From Candidatus Omnitrophota bacterium (GTDB lineage: Bacteria > Omnitrophota > Koll11 > Gygaellales > Profunditerraquicolaceae): a stretch of 27,685 bases of DNA. The position numbers and the translations under genes were made by a program. How positions within the stretch are numbered: position 1 is the stretch's first letter; each line of letters opens with the position of its first letter. The notes under the pieces were generated by a model. It made no database searches, was not told where the DNA came from, and saw nothing but the letters and a program-made list of their open reading frames with translations. Positions 8,039 through 16,673 of the stretch are shown here, one piece after another. The stretch is taken from positions 1-27,685 of the forward strand of contig JAQTRA010000003.1 of the NCBI GenBank assembly GCA_028712045.1. The letters run 5' to 3'.

Positions 8039-8756
8039 ATTTTATCTTTAATGCCTCGGCCAAAGTAAACTTACCTTCATATAAAGCCTTGCCGATAATT
8101 ACCCCGGACAAGCCTTTTTTCTCTAAACTCTTAAGTTTAGTTAAATCTTTTAAACTTGCCACTCCTCCAGAAGCAATAACATCTAATCCGGTTTTTCGGA
8201 TTAACTCCTTAATTCCCAGGACATTCGGGCCGACTAAAGCGCCATCCTTGGAGATATCGGTATAGATCAACTGCTTAAACCCTATTTCTTTTAACTCTCC
8301 GGCAAAATCCAATACTGTCTTGGAAGCTGAATTGTTCCAGCCCTGGGTTAAAACCTTGGTTTTCAAAGCATCAATGCTGACAATAATTTTTTCGCCAAAT
8401 TTCTTCCAGGCTTTTTTCAAGAATTGCGCATCATTTGCCGCCCGCGTACCCAGGACAACCCTTTGCGCTCCCAGGCTAAGCAGTTGAGCAATCATCTCCA
8501 GGCTTCTGACTCCGCCTCCGAATTCAAAAGGCAGGCCAACTTTTTGGGCAATCTCTTTTACTATCAACAGGTTTTTCGGGGCTCCGCTTGAGGCGCCATC
8601 TAAATCGACAACATGCAAAAACTGCGCACCTTGCTTAGCCCAATGCTTAGCTACTTTTATCGGGTCATGAGAATAAACTTTTTCACGATCAAATTTCCCC
8701 TGAAAAAGCCTGACCACTGCGCCATTCCTTAAATCTATCGCTGGTATAATTAACAT
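8037..8756 (-). CDS. hisA: ProFAR isomerase
   Basis: HisA converts ProFAR to PRFAR by an Amadori rearrangement, the step before HisHF. The 239-residue barrel has D8 in LIIPAIDLRNG, phosphate-binding FEFGGGVRS and VIASGGVAS, D129 in VSIDA, and D167 in YTDISKDG, as expected for HisA rather than HisF. A bifunctional HisA/TrpF (PriA) is not ruled out by sequence alone, although no feature demands it. The ATG lies inside the end of hisH (7-base overlap). Downstream of its stop lies the two-hairpin element. Confidence 0.96.
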   Translation of the reverse strand: MLIIPAIDLRNGAVVRLFQGKFDREKVYSHDPIKVAKHWAKQGAQFLHVVDLDGASSGAPKNLLIVKEIAQKVGLPFEFGGGVRSLEMIAQLLSLGAQRVVLGTRAANDAQFLKKAWKKFGEKIIVSIDALKTKVLTQGWNNSASKTVLDFAGELKEIGFKQLIYTDISKDGALVGPNVLGIKELIRKTGLDVIASGGVASLKDLTKLKSLEKKGLSGVIIGKALYEGKFTLAEALKIK

Positions 8757-9364
8757 TTTTCTACAAAATTCTTAATTATTCTCTGCCCGACTGCCTGGCT
8801 CTTCTCCGGGTGAAACTGTACCCCGAAAATATTATCTTTGGATAAAACACAGGGAAATTCCAGGCCATAATCAGTAGTTGCGGCAATCACCGATTTAAGA
8901 GCCGGATCAGGATAATAGGAATGACAAAAATAAACCTGCGGGCTATTAATAACCCCATCCAATAAAGCGCAATCCTGGGCCAGGACTTTCAGGTTATTCC
9001 ATCCCATATGCGGGATTTTCTGGCCGGATTTCGCGCTGAATTTAACCACTTTGCCCTCGAGCAAACCTAATCCTTTATTTTTTTTAGCCTCCTGGCTTTC
9101 TTCCAGTAAAAGTTGCAACCCTAAGCAAATTCCTAAAAATGGCTTTCCCTTGTTTACCTGCTCTTTAATTATGGCAACCAAGCCTTGCTTAATTAATTCT
9201 TCGATTGCATCATCAAAAGCCCCTACTCCCGGCAAGACTAATTTATCCGCTGATTCTATTTCGCTTTTTTTGTTGGTAACAACTGCCCTGGCTCCGGAAA
9301 GCTCTAAAGCTTTAGCCACGCTATGAATATTACCCATACCATAGTCAATAATCGCAATCTTCAT
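8750..9364 (-). CDS. hisH: Imidazole glycerol phosphate synthase, glutaminase subunit
   Basis: Class I glutamine amidotransferase that feeds ammonia to HisF. The 204-residue protein shows the N-terminal IDYGMGN, the nucleophile Cys80 in FLGICLGLQLL and the His185/Glu187 pair in FGVQFHPEKSQ, so the triad is complete. PHMGWN is also present, typical of HisH. Its ATG shares one base with the hisB stop (TAATG), and it overlaps hisA by 7 bases, indicating coupled translation within the his group. Confidence 0.96.
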   Translation of the reverse strand: MKIAIIDYGMGNIHSVAKALELSGARAVVTNKKSEIESADKLVLPGVGAFDDAIEELIKQGLVAIIKEQVNKGKPFLGICLGLQLLLEESQEAKKNKGLGLLEGKVVKFSAKSGQKIPHMGWNNLKVLAQDCALLDGVINSPQVYFCHSYYPDPALKSVIAATTDYGLEFPCVLSKDNIFGVQFHPEKSQAVGQRIIKNFVEKC

Positions 9365-9972
9365 TAATCAATCACGCCTTTAGTCGAAGGGATACCTTTT
9401 CTGCGCGGGTCGATTTGGGTAGCTTGATCCAGGGCAATGCCCAACCCTTTAAAAATAGGTTCTAAATTAGTATGCAAATCCTGGCTGAGTAAATCAACTT
9501 TAATATTTAAATTCATACCCAAGTGCTTAGCAAAAGACTCAAAAAAATGCTCCGCATCTTTTAAAGCATAGCCTTCTTTATCATCAGCCGGATAAGCTGC
9601 TTGAGGTTTAGATAATTTAAACGAACCTCGGCCGCTAATATCCACTATAACCGTGGCCGTCACTTCTTCCATGGGCACGGAGGCTGAACCAATACGGTTG
9701 ATCCCCACTTTTTCACCGAGTGCTTTCTTAAAAACCTGACCCAAAACTATCCCCAGATCTTCATTAGTATGATGAATATCAATATTAAAATCCCCCCAAT
9801 TAACTATTGCCTCCAGATCAAAATGGCCCCAGTAAGCAAATAAATCTAACATGTGGTCAAGCAGGCCGATACCGGTTTTGATTTTTCTAACTTCTGTACC
9901 GTCAATATTTAATTTAATCGATATCTCGGTTTCTTTGGTTTTTCTGACAACTTCGGCAATTCTTTCTTCCAT
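9364..9972 (-). CDS. hisB: Imidazoleglycerol-phosphate dehydratase, atypical metal site
   Basis: Single-domain HisB (202 aa from ATG 9972, with AAGGAG five bases upstream; a TTG at 9975 is too close). The enzyme removes water from imidazole glycerol phosphate using two manganese ions. Family marks are clear: TGIGLLDHML, HHTNED (67-72), EDLGIVLGQ, SVPMEE and the final GIPSTKGV. However, three histidines expected as metal ligands are replaced: W48 in DLFAYWGHFDL (usually ..RHG.FDL), N156 in MNLNIKV (usually LHV) and T168 in DLHTNLE (usually HHxxE). Position in the his operon argues that it is used for histidine; reduced or altered activity is possible. Identity is sure, function less so. Confidence 0.9.
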   Translation of the reverse strand: MEERIAEVVRKTKETEISIKLNIDGTEVRKIKTGIGLLDHMLDLFAYWGHFDLEAIVNWGDFNIDIHHTNEDLGIVLGQVFKKALGEKVGINRIGSASVPMEEVTATVIVDISGRGSFKLSKPQAAYPADDKEGYALKDAEHFFESFAKHLGMNLNIKVDLLSQDLHTNLEPIFKGLGIALDQATQIDPRRKGIPSTKGVID

Positions 9973-9986
9973 CAAATCTCCTTGGA

Positions 9987-11213
9987 TTATAAAAATCTTA
10001 CTTTTACGGAATCCACATGCTTGTGCAGGCCCTCGATACCAGCAATCTTTTCTATTGGCTCCCGCATCTTTTCCAGCGCTTTTTTGGAATAGCTGATAAT
10101 ATGGCTACTTTTAATAAAATCAAACACAGATAAACCGGAGAAAAATCTGGCTGTGCCGGAAGTCGGTAAAACATGGCTTGGCCCGGCAACGTAATCTCCT
10201 ACTGCGGTCGGGCTATAAGGCCCCAGGAATATTGCTCCGGCATTTTTAATAGATTTAACCAGCCGGTTAGGATTCTGCACCAGGATCTCTAAATGCTCAG
10301 GAGCTATTTTATTGGCAATCTCACAAGCCTGTTCTAAGTTTTTGGTTAAAATAATATAACCGTTACTGCCATCGGTTTGAGCTTTTACTTCTTTGGCCAG
10401 GCTTTTTGAGTTAGTAATTAATATTGCCAGGCCTTTGGCATGCTCGGCCTGGGCACGTAAATCGGCAATAATAAATTTCGGGTCGCTAAAACGATTAGCG
10501 ATAATCACGAGCTCCGTGGGGCCGGCAATCATATCAATATCCACGCGGCCAAAAACCTGCCGCTTGGCTTCGCTGACATAAACGTTCCCCGGGCCAACAA
10601 TCTTATCTACCCTGGGGATAGTTTTAGTCCCATAAGCTAAAGCCGCGATTCCCTGGGCTCCGCCCACGCGATAAATCTCATCTACTTTTAAAAGATCCGC
10701 AATAACTAAAATATGCGGATTAATGAACCCGGATTTATCCGGAGGAGTGATCAGGACGATTTTCTTGACTCCGGCCAGCTTAGCCGGTAATACCGTCATA
10801 TATACAGTAGAAACCAGTGGCGCGGTCCCGGCCGGAATATAAACCCCGACTTTTTCTAAAGGCGTATAATTTTCACCTAAGACGATACCTTCAGAACCTT
10901 TAAGCCTCCAGGATTTACGCAACTGCTTATGATAAAAACGGTTTACATTATCAATAACCACTTTTAAAGAAGCAACAAAATTCGGGCTGATATTCTGATA
11001 AGCACCGCTTATCTCGATCTGAGAAACTTTCAACTGCCGCAAACTAAGCTTAACTTTATCAAATTTGCGCGTATATTTAAGCAAAGCATCATCGCCAAAA
11101 AGGCGCACATCATCGATAATCTTTTTGACCTTGTCTTCTACGCGGGTATTTCGCGCTAAACCCCGGAGATAAATTTTCTCAATTTTCTTGCTGTTGGCTT
11201 TTATAATTTTCAT
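9987..11213 (-). CDS. hisD: Histidinol dehydrogenase
   Basis: HisD makes the last two oxidations from L-histidinol to L-histidine with NAD and zinc. The 408-residue protein has YIPAGTAPLVSTVYM, VDKIVGPGN, IAGPTEL, zinc-ligand candidates Q255 and H258 in DLRAQAEHAKG, D340 in VGDYVAGPSHVLPT and H399 in GLHKHVDSVKVR, plus the catalytic E306-H307 pair in APEHLEI. All key residues are present. It is slightly shorter than the E. coli enzyme. It opens the his group, directly after alaS (20-base gap), without an obvious promoter. Confidence 0.97.
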   Translation of the reverse strand: MKIIKANSKKIEKIYLRGLARNTRVEDKVKKIIDDVRLFGDDALLKYTRKFDKVKLSLRQLKVSQIEISGAYQNISPNFVASLKVVIDNVNRFYHKQLRKSWRLKGSEGIVLGENYTPLEKVGVYIPAGTAPLVSTVYMTVLPAKLAGVKKIVLITPPDKSGFINPHILVIADLLKVDEIYRVGGAQGIAALAYGTKTIPRVDKIVGPGNVYVSEAKRQVFGRVDIDMIAGPTELVIIANRFSDPKFIIADLRAQAEHAKGLAILITNSKSLAKEVKAQTDGSNGYIILTKNLEQACEIANKIAPEHLEILVQNPNRLVKSIKNAGAIFLGPYSPTAVGDYVAGPSHVLPTSGTARFFSGLSVFDFIKSSHIISYSKKALEKMREPIEKIAGIEGLHKHVDSVKVRFL

Positions 11214-11233
11214 TTATTTATCCGCTTAGTTAT

Positions 11234-13858
11234 CTAATTCTTTATTATATCCCTTAATTTCTCAAATACCAATGTAAAATTATCCGGCTGCGTTCCACCG
11301 GCTTGGGCAAAATCCTGCCTGCCTCCGCCTGAGCCACCAATCAAAGGCGCTACCTGGCGAATTAATGCCCCCGCATCCAGGCCTTTAGCTAATAAATCCG
11401 GCGTAACCGCAATAACCAGAAAAGCTTTTTTCTGTTGCTTATCAATCGAACCTAAAACAATAACTGCGCCAGATATTTTTTCTTTTATTTTATCCGCTAA
11501 AATCCTTAAAGCCTGCATATCCAGATCATCTTCCAGAGAGAAAATAGTATTAACCCCATTCATCAACACCTTCTTATCTATCAGCCTGGGTAATGCATCA
11601 GCTAAACTATTGGCCACCTCAATACTACGTTTTTTTTCGTCTTTTTTTAATTCCTGTAACTTTTGCAGTTTAGTTGCTTCGGCAATTGCCTTTTGCTCTT
11701 CCTCTTTAATAAATTGTTCTGCGAAACCAGCCGTAACAGCCTCAATCCTTCTGATGCCGCTGGCCACTGAACCCTCGCTGATTATTTTTATAAGCCCAAT
11801 TTCACTAATATTATCCAGATGTGTTCCTCCACATAACTCTTTAGAAATATCTCCGATCGTAACCACGCGCACATTGTCACCGTACTTTTCTTCAAAAAAC
11901 GCTAATGCTCCGGCTTGCTTTGCCTCTTTTAAAGCCATCTCTTTACAGTTTACTGCCTGATTTTTAACCAGGCAACTATTCGCCACTTCTTCAACCCGGG
12001 AAATCTCCTCTTTAGAAAGACCTTTAAAATGCGTAAAATCAAAACGAAATTTCTCTGCGCTCACTAAAGAACCCTGCTGTTGAACATGGTTTCCTAAAAC
12101 CTGCCTTAAAGCCGCCTGCAATATATGCGTGGCAGTATGGTTCTTAGCAATATTTAACCTGCGCCGGGCATCTATCTGCGCCACTACCTGATCGCCTTTT
12201 TTAAAACTACCCGAACTAACTTTTCCAATATGTAAAAAAACATTATTAATTTTCTGCGTATCTAAAACTTCAAAAACATTTTTTCCATTTGTCAGTTTCC
12301 CGGTATCTCCCACCTGGCCGCCGGATTCTGCGTAAAAAGGAGTCTGCTCTAAAACAATCTCTAAGCTGTCTTTGGCTAAAACTTCATTTACTTCTTTACC
12401 GTCTTTTAAGATAGCCAAAATTTTAGTTTCCGCAGAATTTTCTTCATAACCGACAAACTTACTATCTTGAACTTTTATAGCTAAACCTTTAGAGCCGAAT
12501 ACATCGCCTTTCATTGCGCTGCCTACCTTGGAACGCGCTTTTTGTTCTTTCATGGCTTGCTCAAATTCTTTCTCTAAAACTTGTTCAAAATCTTTCTGGG
12601 GAAAATCTATAACCTGGTTATCCAGCCATTCTTTAGTTAACTCCAGAGGTATCCCATAAGTGTCATAAAGTTCAAAAGCAACTTTACCGATGCCTGCTTT
12701 TTTTTCTGCGGTATCTTTTACCAAACGAGCATAAGCAGTAAACGCATTCTTAATAATTCTCGGCGCATCTTCCAGAGTATCAATAAATTTTTTTTCTTCC
12801 GCTAAAACTACCTGGGAAATATCTTCGCGCCGCTTAGTTAGCTCAGGATAAGGTTTCTGCATTATTTCCGCCAGTATCATTACTAAACGATAAAGAAAAG
12901 GCCTCTTAATCCCCAGATTATTCAAATGGAGGATGGATTTACGTATTATTTTTCTTACTACATATCCTCTTCCTTCATTGGAGGGTGTTATCCCGTCATA
13001 GATAGAAAATACCGCTGCCCTCAGATGGTCAGCTACAGCATAAAATAGCCTTTGGCTATCTTTTGGCTCCACTTCTAAGGAACGCTTAATCTCTTTAATT
13101 ATCGGCTGAAATAATTCAGTCTCAAAATTATTCTGCTTCCCCTGCATTACCGCAGTTAACCTCTCCAAGCCCATACCCGTGTCAATATTTTTATTGGGCA
13201 AAGGCTCAATAGTTGCGTCATCCTTACGGTTAAACTGCGTAAAAACCAGGTTCCAGATTTCAACAAACCTGCCGCAGCTGCAAGATGGGTCGCAATTTTT
13301 TGCTTTACAGCCAACAGTTTGGCCAAAATCATAAAATATCTCTGAGCAGGGGCCACATGGCCCATTTGGCCCTTTGGTCTTAGCTTCAGCCGGCCAAAAA
13401 TTATCTTTATCTCCTAACTTGACAATCTTTTTTTCCGGTATGCCTATTTTTTCTTTCCAGATCTTATAAGCCTCTGCATCATCCTGATAAACTGAAACCC
13501 AGAGCTTATCCTGGCCAATGGATAATTCTTTGGTCAAAAACTCCCAGGCCCAGCTAATCGCTTCTTCCTTAAAATAATCGCCAAAAGAAAAATTTCCCAG
13601 CATTTCAAAGAAAGTATGGTGGCTGCTGGTTTTGCCTACCTTCTCTAAATCATCGGTACGCAAACAACGTTGGGCGGTTGCCGCGCGCTTAAACCCGGCA
13701 TCAAAACCCATAAACTCTTTTTTAAACTGATTCATACCGGCAGGAGTGAACAAAACCGTGGGGTCATCTTTAGGAACCAAAGAATCACTTTCGATAATCT
13801 TATGCTTCCTGGCTTTAAAAAAAGTTAAAAATTTTTCCCTTAAAATATCTGCGGTCAT
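11234..13858 (-). CDS. alaS: Alanyl-tRNA synthetase
   Basis: Charges tRNA-Ala with alanine and clears mischarged serine or glycine. At 874 residues it is full length. The class II catalytic core covers about 1-250 (FTPAGMNQFK, GNFSFGDYFKEEA, GPNGPCGPCSEIF, RFVEIWNLVF). The editing domain carries the HTATH (574-578) and CGGTH (676-680) zinc motifs, and the C-terminal domain ends with GGSGGGRQDFAQAGG. A cysteine-bearing insertion near 184-195 (CKAKNCDPSCSC) lies before the GRFVEIWN block. Its ATG overlaps the recX stop as ATGA; recA-recX-alaS is a widely conserved order. Confidence 0.98.
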   Translation of the reverse strand: MTADILREKFLTFFKARKHKIIESDSLVPKDDPTVLFTPAGMNQFKKEFMGFDAGFKRAATAQRCLRTDDLEKVGKTSSHHTFFEMLGNFSFGDYFKEEAISWAWEFLTKELSIGQDKLWVSVYQDDAEAYKIWKEKIGIPEKKIVKLGDKDNFWPAEAKTKGPNGPCGPCSEIFYDFGQTVGCKAKNCDPSCSCGRFVEIWNLVFTQFNRKDDATIEPLPNKNIDTGMGLERLTAVMQGKQNNFETELFQPIIKEIKRSLEVEPKDSQRLFYAVADHLRAAVFSIYDGITPSNEGRGYVVRKIIRKSILHLNNLGIKRPFLYRLVMILAEIMQKPYPELTKRREDISQVVLAEEKKFIDTLEDAPRIIKNAFTAYARLVKDTAEKKAGIGKVAFELYDTYGIPLELTKEWLDNQVIDFPQKDFEQVLEKEFEQAMKEQKARSKVGSAMKGDVFGSKGLAIKVQDSKFVGYEENSAETKILAILKDGKEVNEVLAKDSLEIVLEQTPFYAESGGQVGDTGKLTNGKNVFEVLDTQKINNVFLHIGKVSSGSFKKGDQVVAQIDARRRLNIAKNHTATHILQAALRQVLGNHVQQQGSLVSAEKFRFDFTHFKGLSKEEISRVEEVANSCLVKNQAVNCKEMALKEAKQAGALAFFEEKYGDNVRVVTIGDISKELCGGTHLDNISEIGLIKIISEGSVASGIRRIEAVTAGFAEQFIKEEEQKAIAEATKLQKLQELKKDEKKRSIEVANSLADALPRLIDKKVLMNGVNTIFSLEDDLDMQALRILADKIKEKISGAVIVLGSIDKQQKKAFLVIAVTPDLLAKGLDAGALIRQVAPLIGGSGGGRQDFAQAGGTQPDNFTLVFEKLRDIIKN

Positions 13859-14340
13859 AATCCCTTTACGATCTGGCTGGAAATGTCAGGAGAGAAACCC
13901 CGGCGGATCAGATACCCGTATACCCGCGCTTTTGCCTTAAGTAATTCTACGCCTTTAATTCTTAGGAATCTTTGCTCAGCCAGCTGCCTGGCTACGGCCT
14001 CTTCGTTATAGTTCTCTTTTGCCTGAACAACTGCCGTTTCAATAACTTCTTTAGCTAAACCCTTGCCAACTAATTCCTGCTTTATCCGCCTTAGGCCAAA
14101 TGGCCGTTTAAGCCGGGAAGCTACCCAGCTTTTAGCAAAAATCCGATCATCGATAAATTGCTTATCTTTGAGGAAACTTAAAGTATCCTGAATTATACTT
14201 TCAGAGAATTTCTTCTGCCTTAAGCGCGCAGCTAGCTCATTTTCGCTGCGCAGGCGGAACTTAAGCAGTAAAAAAGCATACTCTTTTGCCGCTTGCAGGT
14301 TATTCGGCTTGGCTAAATTTTTTACGCACTGCTTTTTCAA
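13855..14340 (-). CDS. recX: Regulatory protein RecX
   Basis: RecX binds RecA filaments and limits their growth. The 161-residue protein has the repeated three-helix pattern of the family: [23 protein letters not shown] first repeat, then [27 protein letters not shown] with the conserved D-D-R, and a last repeat with [15 protein letters not shown]. Its proposed start lies 41 bases inside recA in another frame; no good later start is evident, so a true overlap is likely and would couple its translation to recA. Confidence 0.9.
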   Translation of the reverse strand: MKKQCVKNLAKPNNLQAAKEYAFLLLKFRLRSENELAARLRQKKFSESIIQDTLSFLKDKQFIDDRIFAKSWVASRLKRPFGLRRIKQELVGKGLAKEVIETAVVQAKENYNEEAVARQLAEQRFLRIKGVELLKAKARVYGYLIRRGFSPDISSQIVKGL

Positions 14341-15325
14341 TATCTTCCTGTAACTTTGGATTCTCTTTTAAGAATTTTATTGCCGCATCCCTACCCTGGC
14401 CCAATTTCTTATCCTCAAATGAAAGCCAGGTCCCAGCCTTAGCGATTACTTCCAGGCTAACACCCGCGTCAATAACTGCTCCAGTCTTGGCAATCCCCTC
14501 ATTATGCAGAATGTCAAACTCCGCCTCACGAAATGGCGGGGCAATTTTGTTTTTAACTACCTTCACCCGGACATGGTTACCAATAATTTTATCCCCATCT
14601 TTTAAATAAGCAATTCTGCGCACATCTAACCGGACTGATGAATAAAACTTTAATGCCCGGCCGCCAGGAGTTGTTTCCGGCGAACCAAACATAACTCCGA
14701 TTTTTTCTCTTAACTGATTAATAAAAATTACCGTAGTGCGTGATTTGCTGATTGAGCCCGTCAGCTTACGCAAAGCCTGCGACATCAGCCTGGCCTGTAA
14801 ACCCATATGCGAATCGCCCATCTCACCTTCAATTTCAGCCCGCGGAGTTAACGCGGCCACAGAATCAACGACCACTAAATCTACAGCGTTAGAGCGCACC
14901 AAAGTTTCGGTAATCTCTAAAGCCTGTTCGCCAGTATCCGGCTGAGAAATTAAAAGATCATCTAAGTTCACGCCGATTAATTTAGCGTAAGTTGAATCAA
15001 AAGCATGCTCTGCGTCGATAAATGCCGCAACCCCGCCTTTTTTCTGAATCTCTCTTATTGCCGTTAAAGTAAGCGTGGTTTTTCCGGAAGCCTCCGGCCC
15101 AAATATCTCCACCACTCTGCCCCGCGGAAGCCCGCCAATACCTAAAGCCAGGTCAAGAGTAAGCGCGCCAGTGGAAATAGATTCAATATTTGCCTTGATA
15201 TGTGAGCCCAATTTCATAATTGAGCCCTTGCCAAACTGCTTTTCTATCTGCAAAAGCGCCAGATCTAACGCCTTTTGACGGTCTAAGGTGTCTATTGCCG
15301 CATCTTTTTTCTTCTCTACTGTCAT
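14300..15325 (-). CDS. recA: Recombinase RecA
   Basis: Forms filaments on single-stranded DNA, pairs homologous strands and stimulates repressor self-cleavage. The 341-residue protein has Walker [10 protein letters not shown] (76-84), Walker [13 protein letters not shown], the signature [25 protein letters not shown] split over the core, and the L2 loop with [17 protein letters not shown]. The C-terminal tail is basic and short. A GGAGGA Shine-Dalgarno (15331-15336) and a perfect consensus promoter upstream support the ATG. It is the first gene of a long minus-strand run that continues through recX and alaS. Confidence 0.99.
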   Translation of the reverse strand: MTVEKKKDAAIDTLDRQKALDLALLQIEKQFGKGSIMKLGSHIKANIESISTGALTLDLALGIGGLPRGRVVEIFGPEASGKTTLTLTAIREIQKKGGVAAFIDAEHAFDSTYAKLIGVNLDDLLISQPDTGEQALEITETLVRSNAVDLVVVDSVAALTPRAEIEGEMGDSHMGLQARLMSQALRKLTGSISKSRTTVIFINQLREKIGVMFGSPETTPGGRALKFYSSVRLDVRRIAYLKDGDKIIGNHVRVKVVKNKIAPPFREAEFDILHNEGIAKTGAVIDAGVSLEVIAKAGTWLSFEDKKLGQGRDAAIKFLKENPKLQEDIEKAVRKKFSQAE

Positions 15326-15356
15326 TTTAATCCTCCACTTTTAAATTTGAATTAGT

Positions 15357-15385
15357 ATTATAACCTGCCTAAATTACCCTGTCAA
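15357..15385 (-). promoter_or_regulatory. recA promoter with perfect -35 and -10 boxes
   Basis: On the minus strand, TTGACA (15385-15380), a 17-base spacer and TATAAT (15362-15357) match the sigma70 consensus at all 12 positions. Transcription should start near 15350, leaving a leader of about 25 bases with the GGAGGA site. I see no clear LexA-type operator overlapping it; an imperfect ACT..AGT arrangement downstream of -10 is too weak to claim. Confidence 0.85.
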
Positions 15386-15402
15386 ACAATAAAAATCCCT
15401 CC

Positions 15403-15426
15403 TTTCTGCTTCAATAGACGCAGAAA
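15403..15426. promoter_or_regulatory. 7-bp inverted repeat between divergent promoters
   Basis: TTTCTGC (15403-15409) and GCAGAAA (15420-15426) flank a 10-base centre. It lies 18 bases upstream of the recA -35 box and 43 bases upstream of the -35 box of the divergent cyclase gene. The size and spacing suit a dimeric repressor or activator site. Function is inferred only. Confidence 0.35.
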
Positions 15427-15469
15427 CAAAAGAAATCTAACACAAAAAATATCGTAACTTTTCGCCAGC

Positions 15470-15498
15470 TTGACATTACTCATGAATTATGCTAGATT
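15470..15498 (+). promoter_or_regulatory. Promoter of the diguanylate cyclase gene
   Basis: TTGACA (15470-15475), a 17-base spacer ending in TGC (extended -10) and TAGATT (15493-15498). The expected start of RNA is about 15505-15507, at the ATG at 15507. The upstream in-frame ATG at 15489 would lie inside the promoter, so it should not be on the transcript. Confidence 0.6.
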
Positions 15499-15506
15499 TA
15501 GTGATT

Positions 15507-16673
15507 ATGGAAGAATTGAACAAGCTAAAAATAGAATTGGAACGCACCAAAGCAGAGTTAAGCATTCTCTATGAGATCTCCAATGCTATGCGGACCACTT
15601 TAAAATTAGATGAAATCCTCTATATTATCCTTACCGGAGTTACGGCGCATACTGGCCTGGGGTTTAACCGGGCCATGCTTTTTTTGGTAAATGAAAAAGA
15701 AAAGATTATTGAGGGTGTAATGGGAATCGGCCCGGAAAGCGGTGAAGAAGCAAATGCTGCCTGGACTAAAATTGAACAGGAAAAAATGGGTTTAGAAGAC
15801 TTAATTAATGCTTTTAAGAACTCTAACGTAACTTTAGAATCAGGGTTTAACCGGCAGGTAAAAAATCTTAAAATACCTATGTTTGCTAAAGAAGAGAACC
15901 CGCTTTCTTTGGCAGTTTTAGAAGGCATGCCGCTGCATTTAGTTGGTAAAACTATTCAGCATTATCAAAACTCTCCGGTAATCAAAATGCTAGAAAGCGA
16001 TGAACTGGTATTTATGCCTTTAAAAGCAAAAAACCGGGTTAACGGCATCATTGTGGCTGACAATTTTATTACTAATGACCCGATCACTAAAGATGACTTG
16101 CGTATGCTCACCATGTTAGCTAACCAGGCAGGCTTAGCCATTGAAAACTCGCAACTTTATGAGAAAACTGTATACCATGCGCATTCAGATTATTTAACTA
16201 ACCTCTGGAACCACGGTTATTTTCAGCTTCTCTTGCAAAATGAACTTGAGAAAGCCAAAGCCACTAAAAACAAAGTAAGCTTAATTATCGCCGATATCGA
16301 TGATTTTAAGATATACAACGATACGCTTGGGCATCAGGCCGGAGATAAAATATTAAAAGACTTGGCCCAGCTTCTGCGTAATCAATCCCGCAAAATAGAC
16401 CTGGTTTGCCGATACGGAGGGGAAGAATTCGTAATCATTCTTCCGCAAACTGATAAAAATGAAGCTTTTATGATCGCTGAACGCCTGAGGATGGATATTC
16501 AGAAATATAACTTTTTAAATGAAGAAATATTCCCGAACAAAATGCTTACCGTAAGCCTGGGGATATCCACTTTTCCTGAAGATGGGCTGCTTCCTGCAGA
16601 AATAATTACCTCGGCCGATAATTATCTTTACCAAGCCAAAAACAAAGGCAAGAACAATACCTGCTGTTCTTAA
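15507..16673 (+). CDS. GAF-domain diguanylate cyclase
   Basis: The only plus-strand gene. From ATG 15507 it encodes 388 residues: a short N-terminal coiled coil, a long GAF-like sensor domain (about 20-215) and a GGDEF domain. The cyclase part has IIADIDDFKIYNDTLGHQAGD and an active-site GGEEF (304-308), so it should make cyclic di-GMP from two GTP. RKID (295-298) five residues before fits the product-inhibition site RxxD. No membrane segment is visible, so it is probably cytoplasmic. An in-frame ATG at 15489 is less likely because it lies within the promoter. There is no Shine-Dalgarno. Its stop overlaps the smc stop tail to tail. The ligand of the GAF domain cannot be read from sequence. 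Confidence 0.92.
   Translation: MEELNKLKIELERTKAELSILYEISNAMRTTLKLDEILYIILTGVTAHTGLGFNRAMLFLVNEKEKIIEGVMGIGPESGEEANAAWTKIEQEKMGLEDLINAFKNSNVTLESGFNRQVKNLKIPMFAKEENPLSLAVLEGMPLHLVGKTIQHYQNSPVIKMLESDELVFMPLKAKNRVNGIIVADNFITNDPITKDDLRMLTMLANQAGLAIENSQLYEKTVYHAHSDYLTNLWNHGYFQLLLQNELEKAKATKNKVSLIIADIDDFKIYNDTLGHQAGDKILKDLAQLLRNQSRKIDLVCRYGGEEFVIILPQTDKNEAFMIAERLRMDIQKYNFLNEEIFPNKMLTVSLGISTFPEDGLLPAEIITSADNYLYQAKNKGKNNTCCS

Noticed and set aside
7998..8045. Simple Rho-independent terminator of hisA
   Set aside because: On the transcribed minus strand no T-run follows the hairpin. The T-rich tail is on the plus strand, where no gene is read.
11214..11233. His or trp attenuator with a leader peptide
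   Set aside because: The gaps before hisD, hisF and trpE are short and hold no His- or Trp-rich leader frame with a terminator hairpin.
15326..15357. SOS (LexA) box in the recA leader, ACT..AGT
   Set aside because: Only about half of the symmetric positions match and the LexA site of this lineage is unknown.
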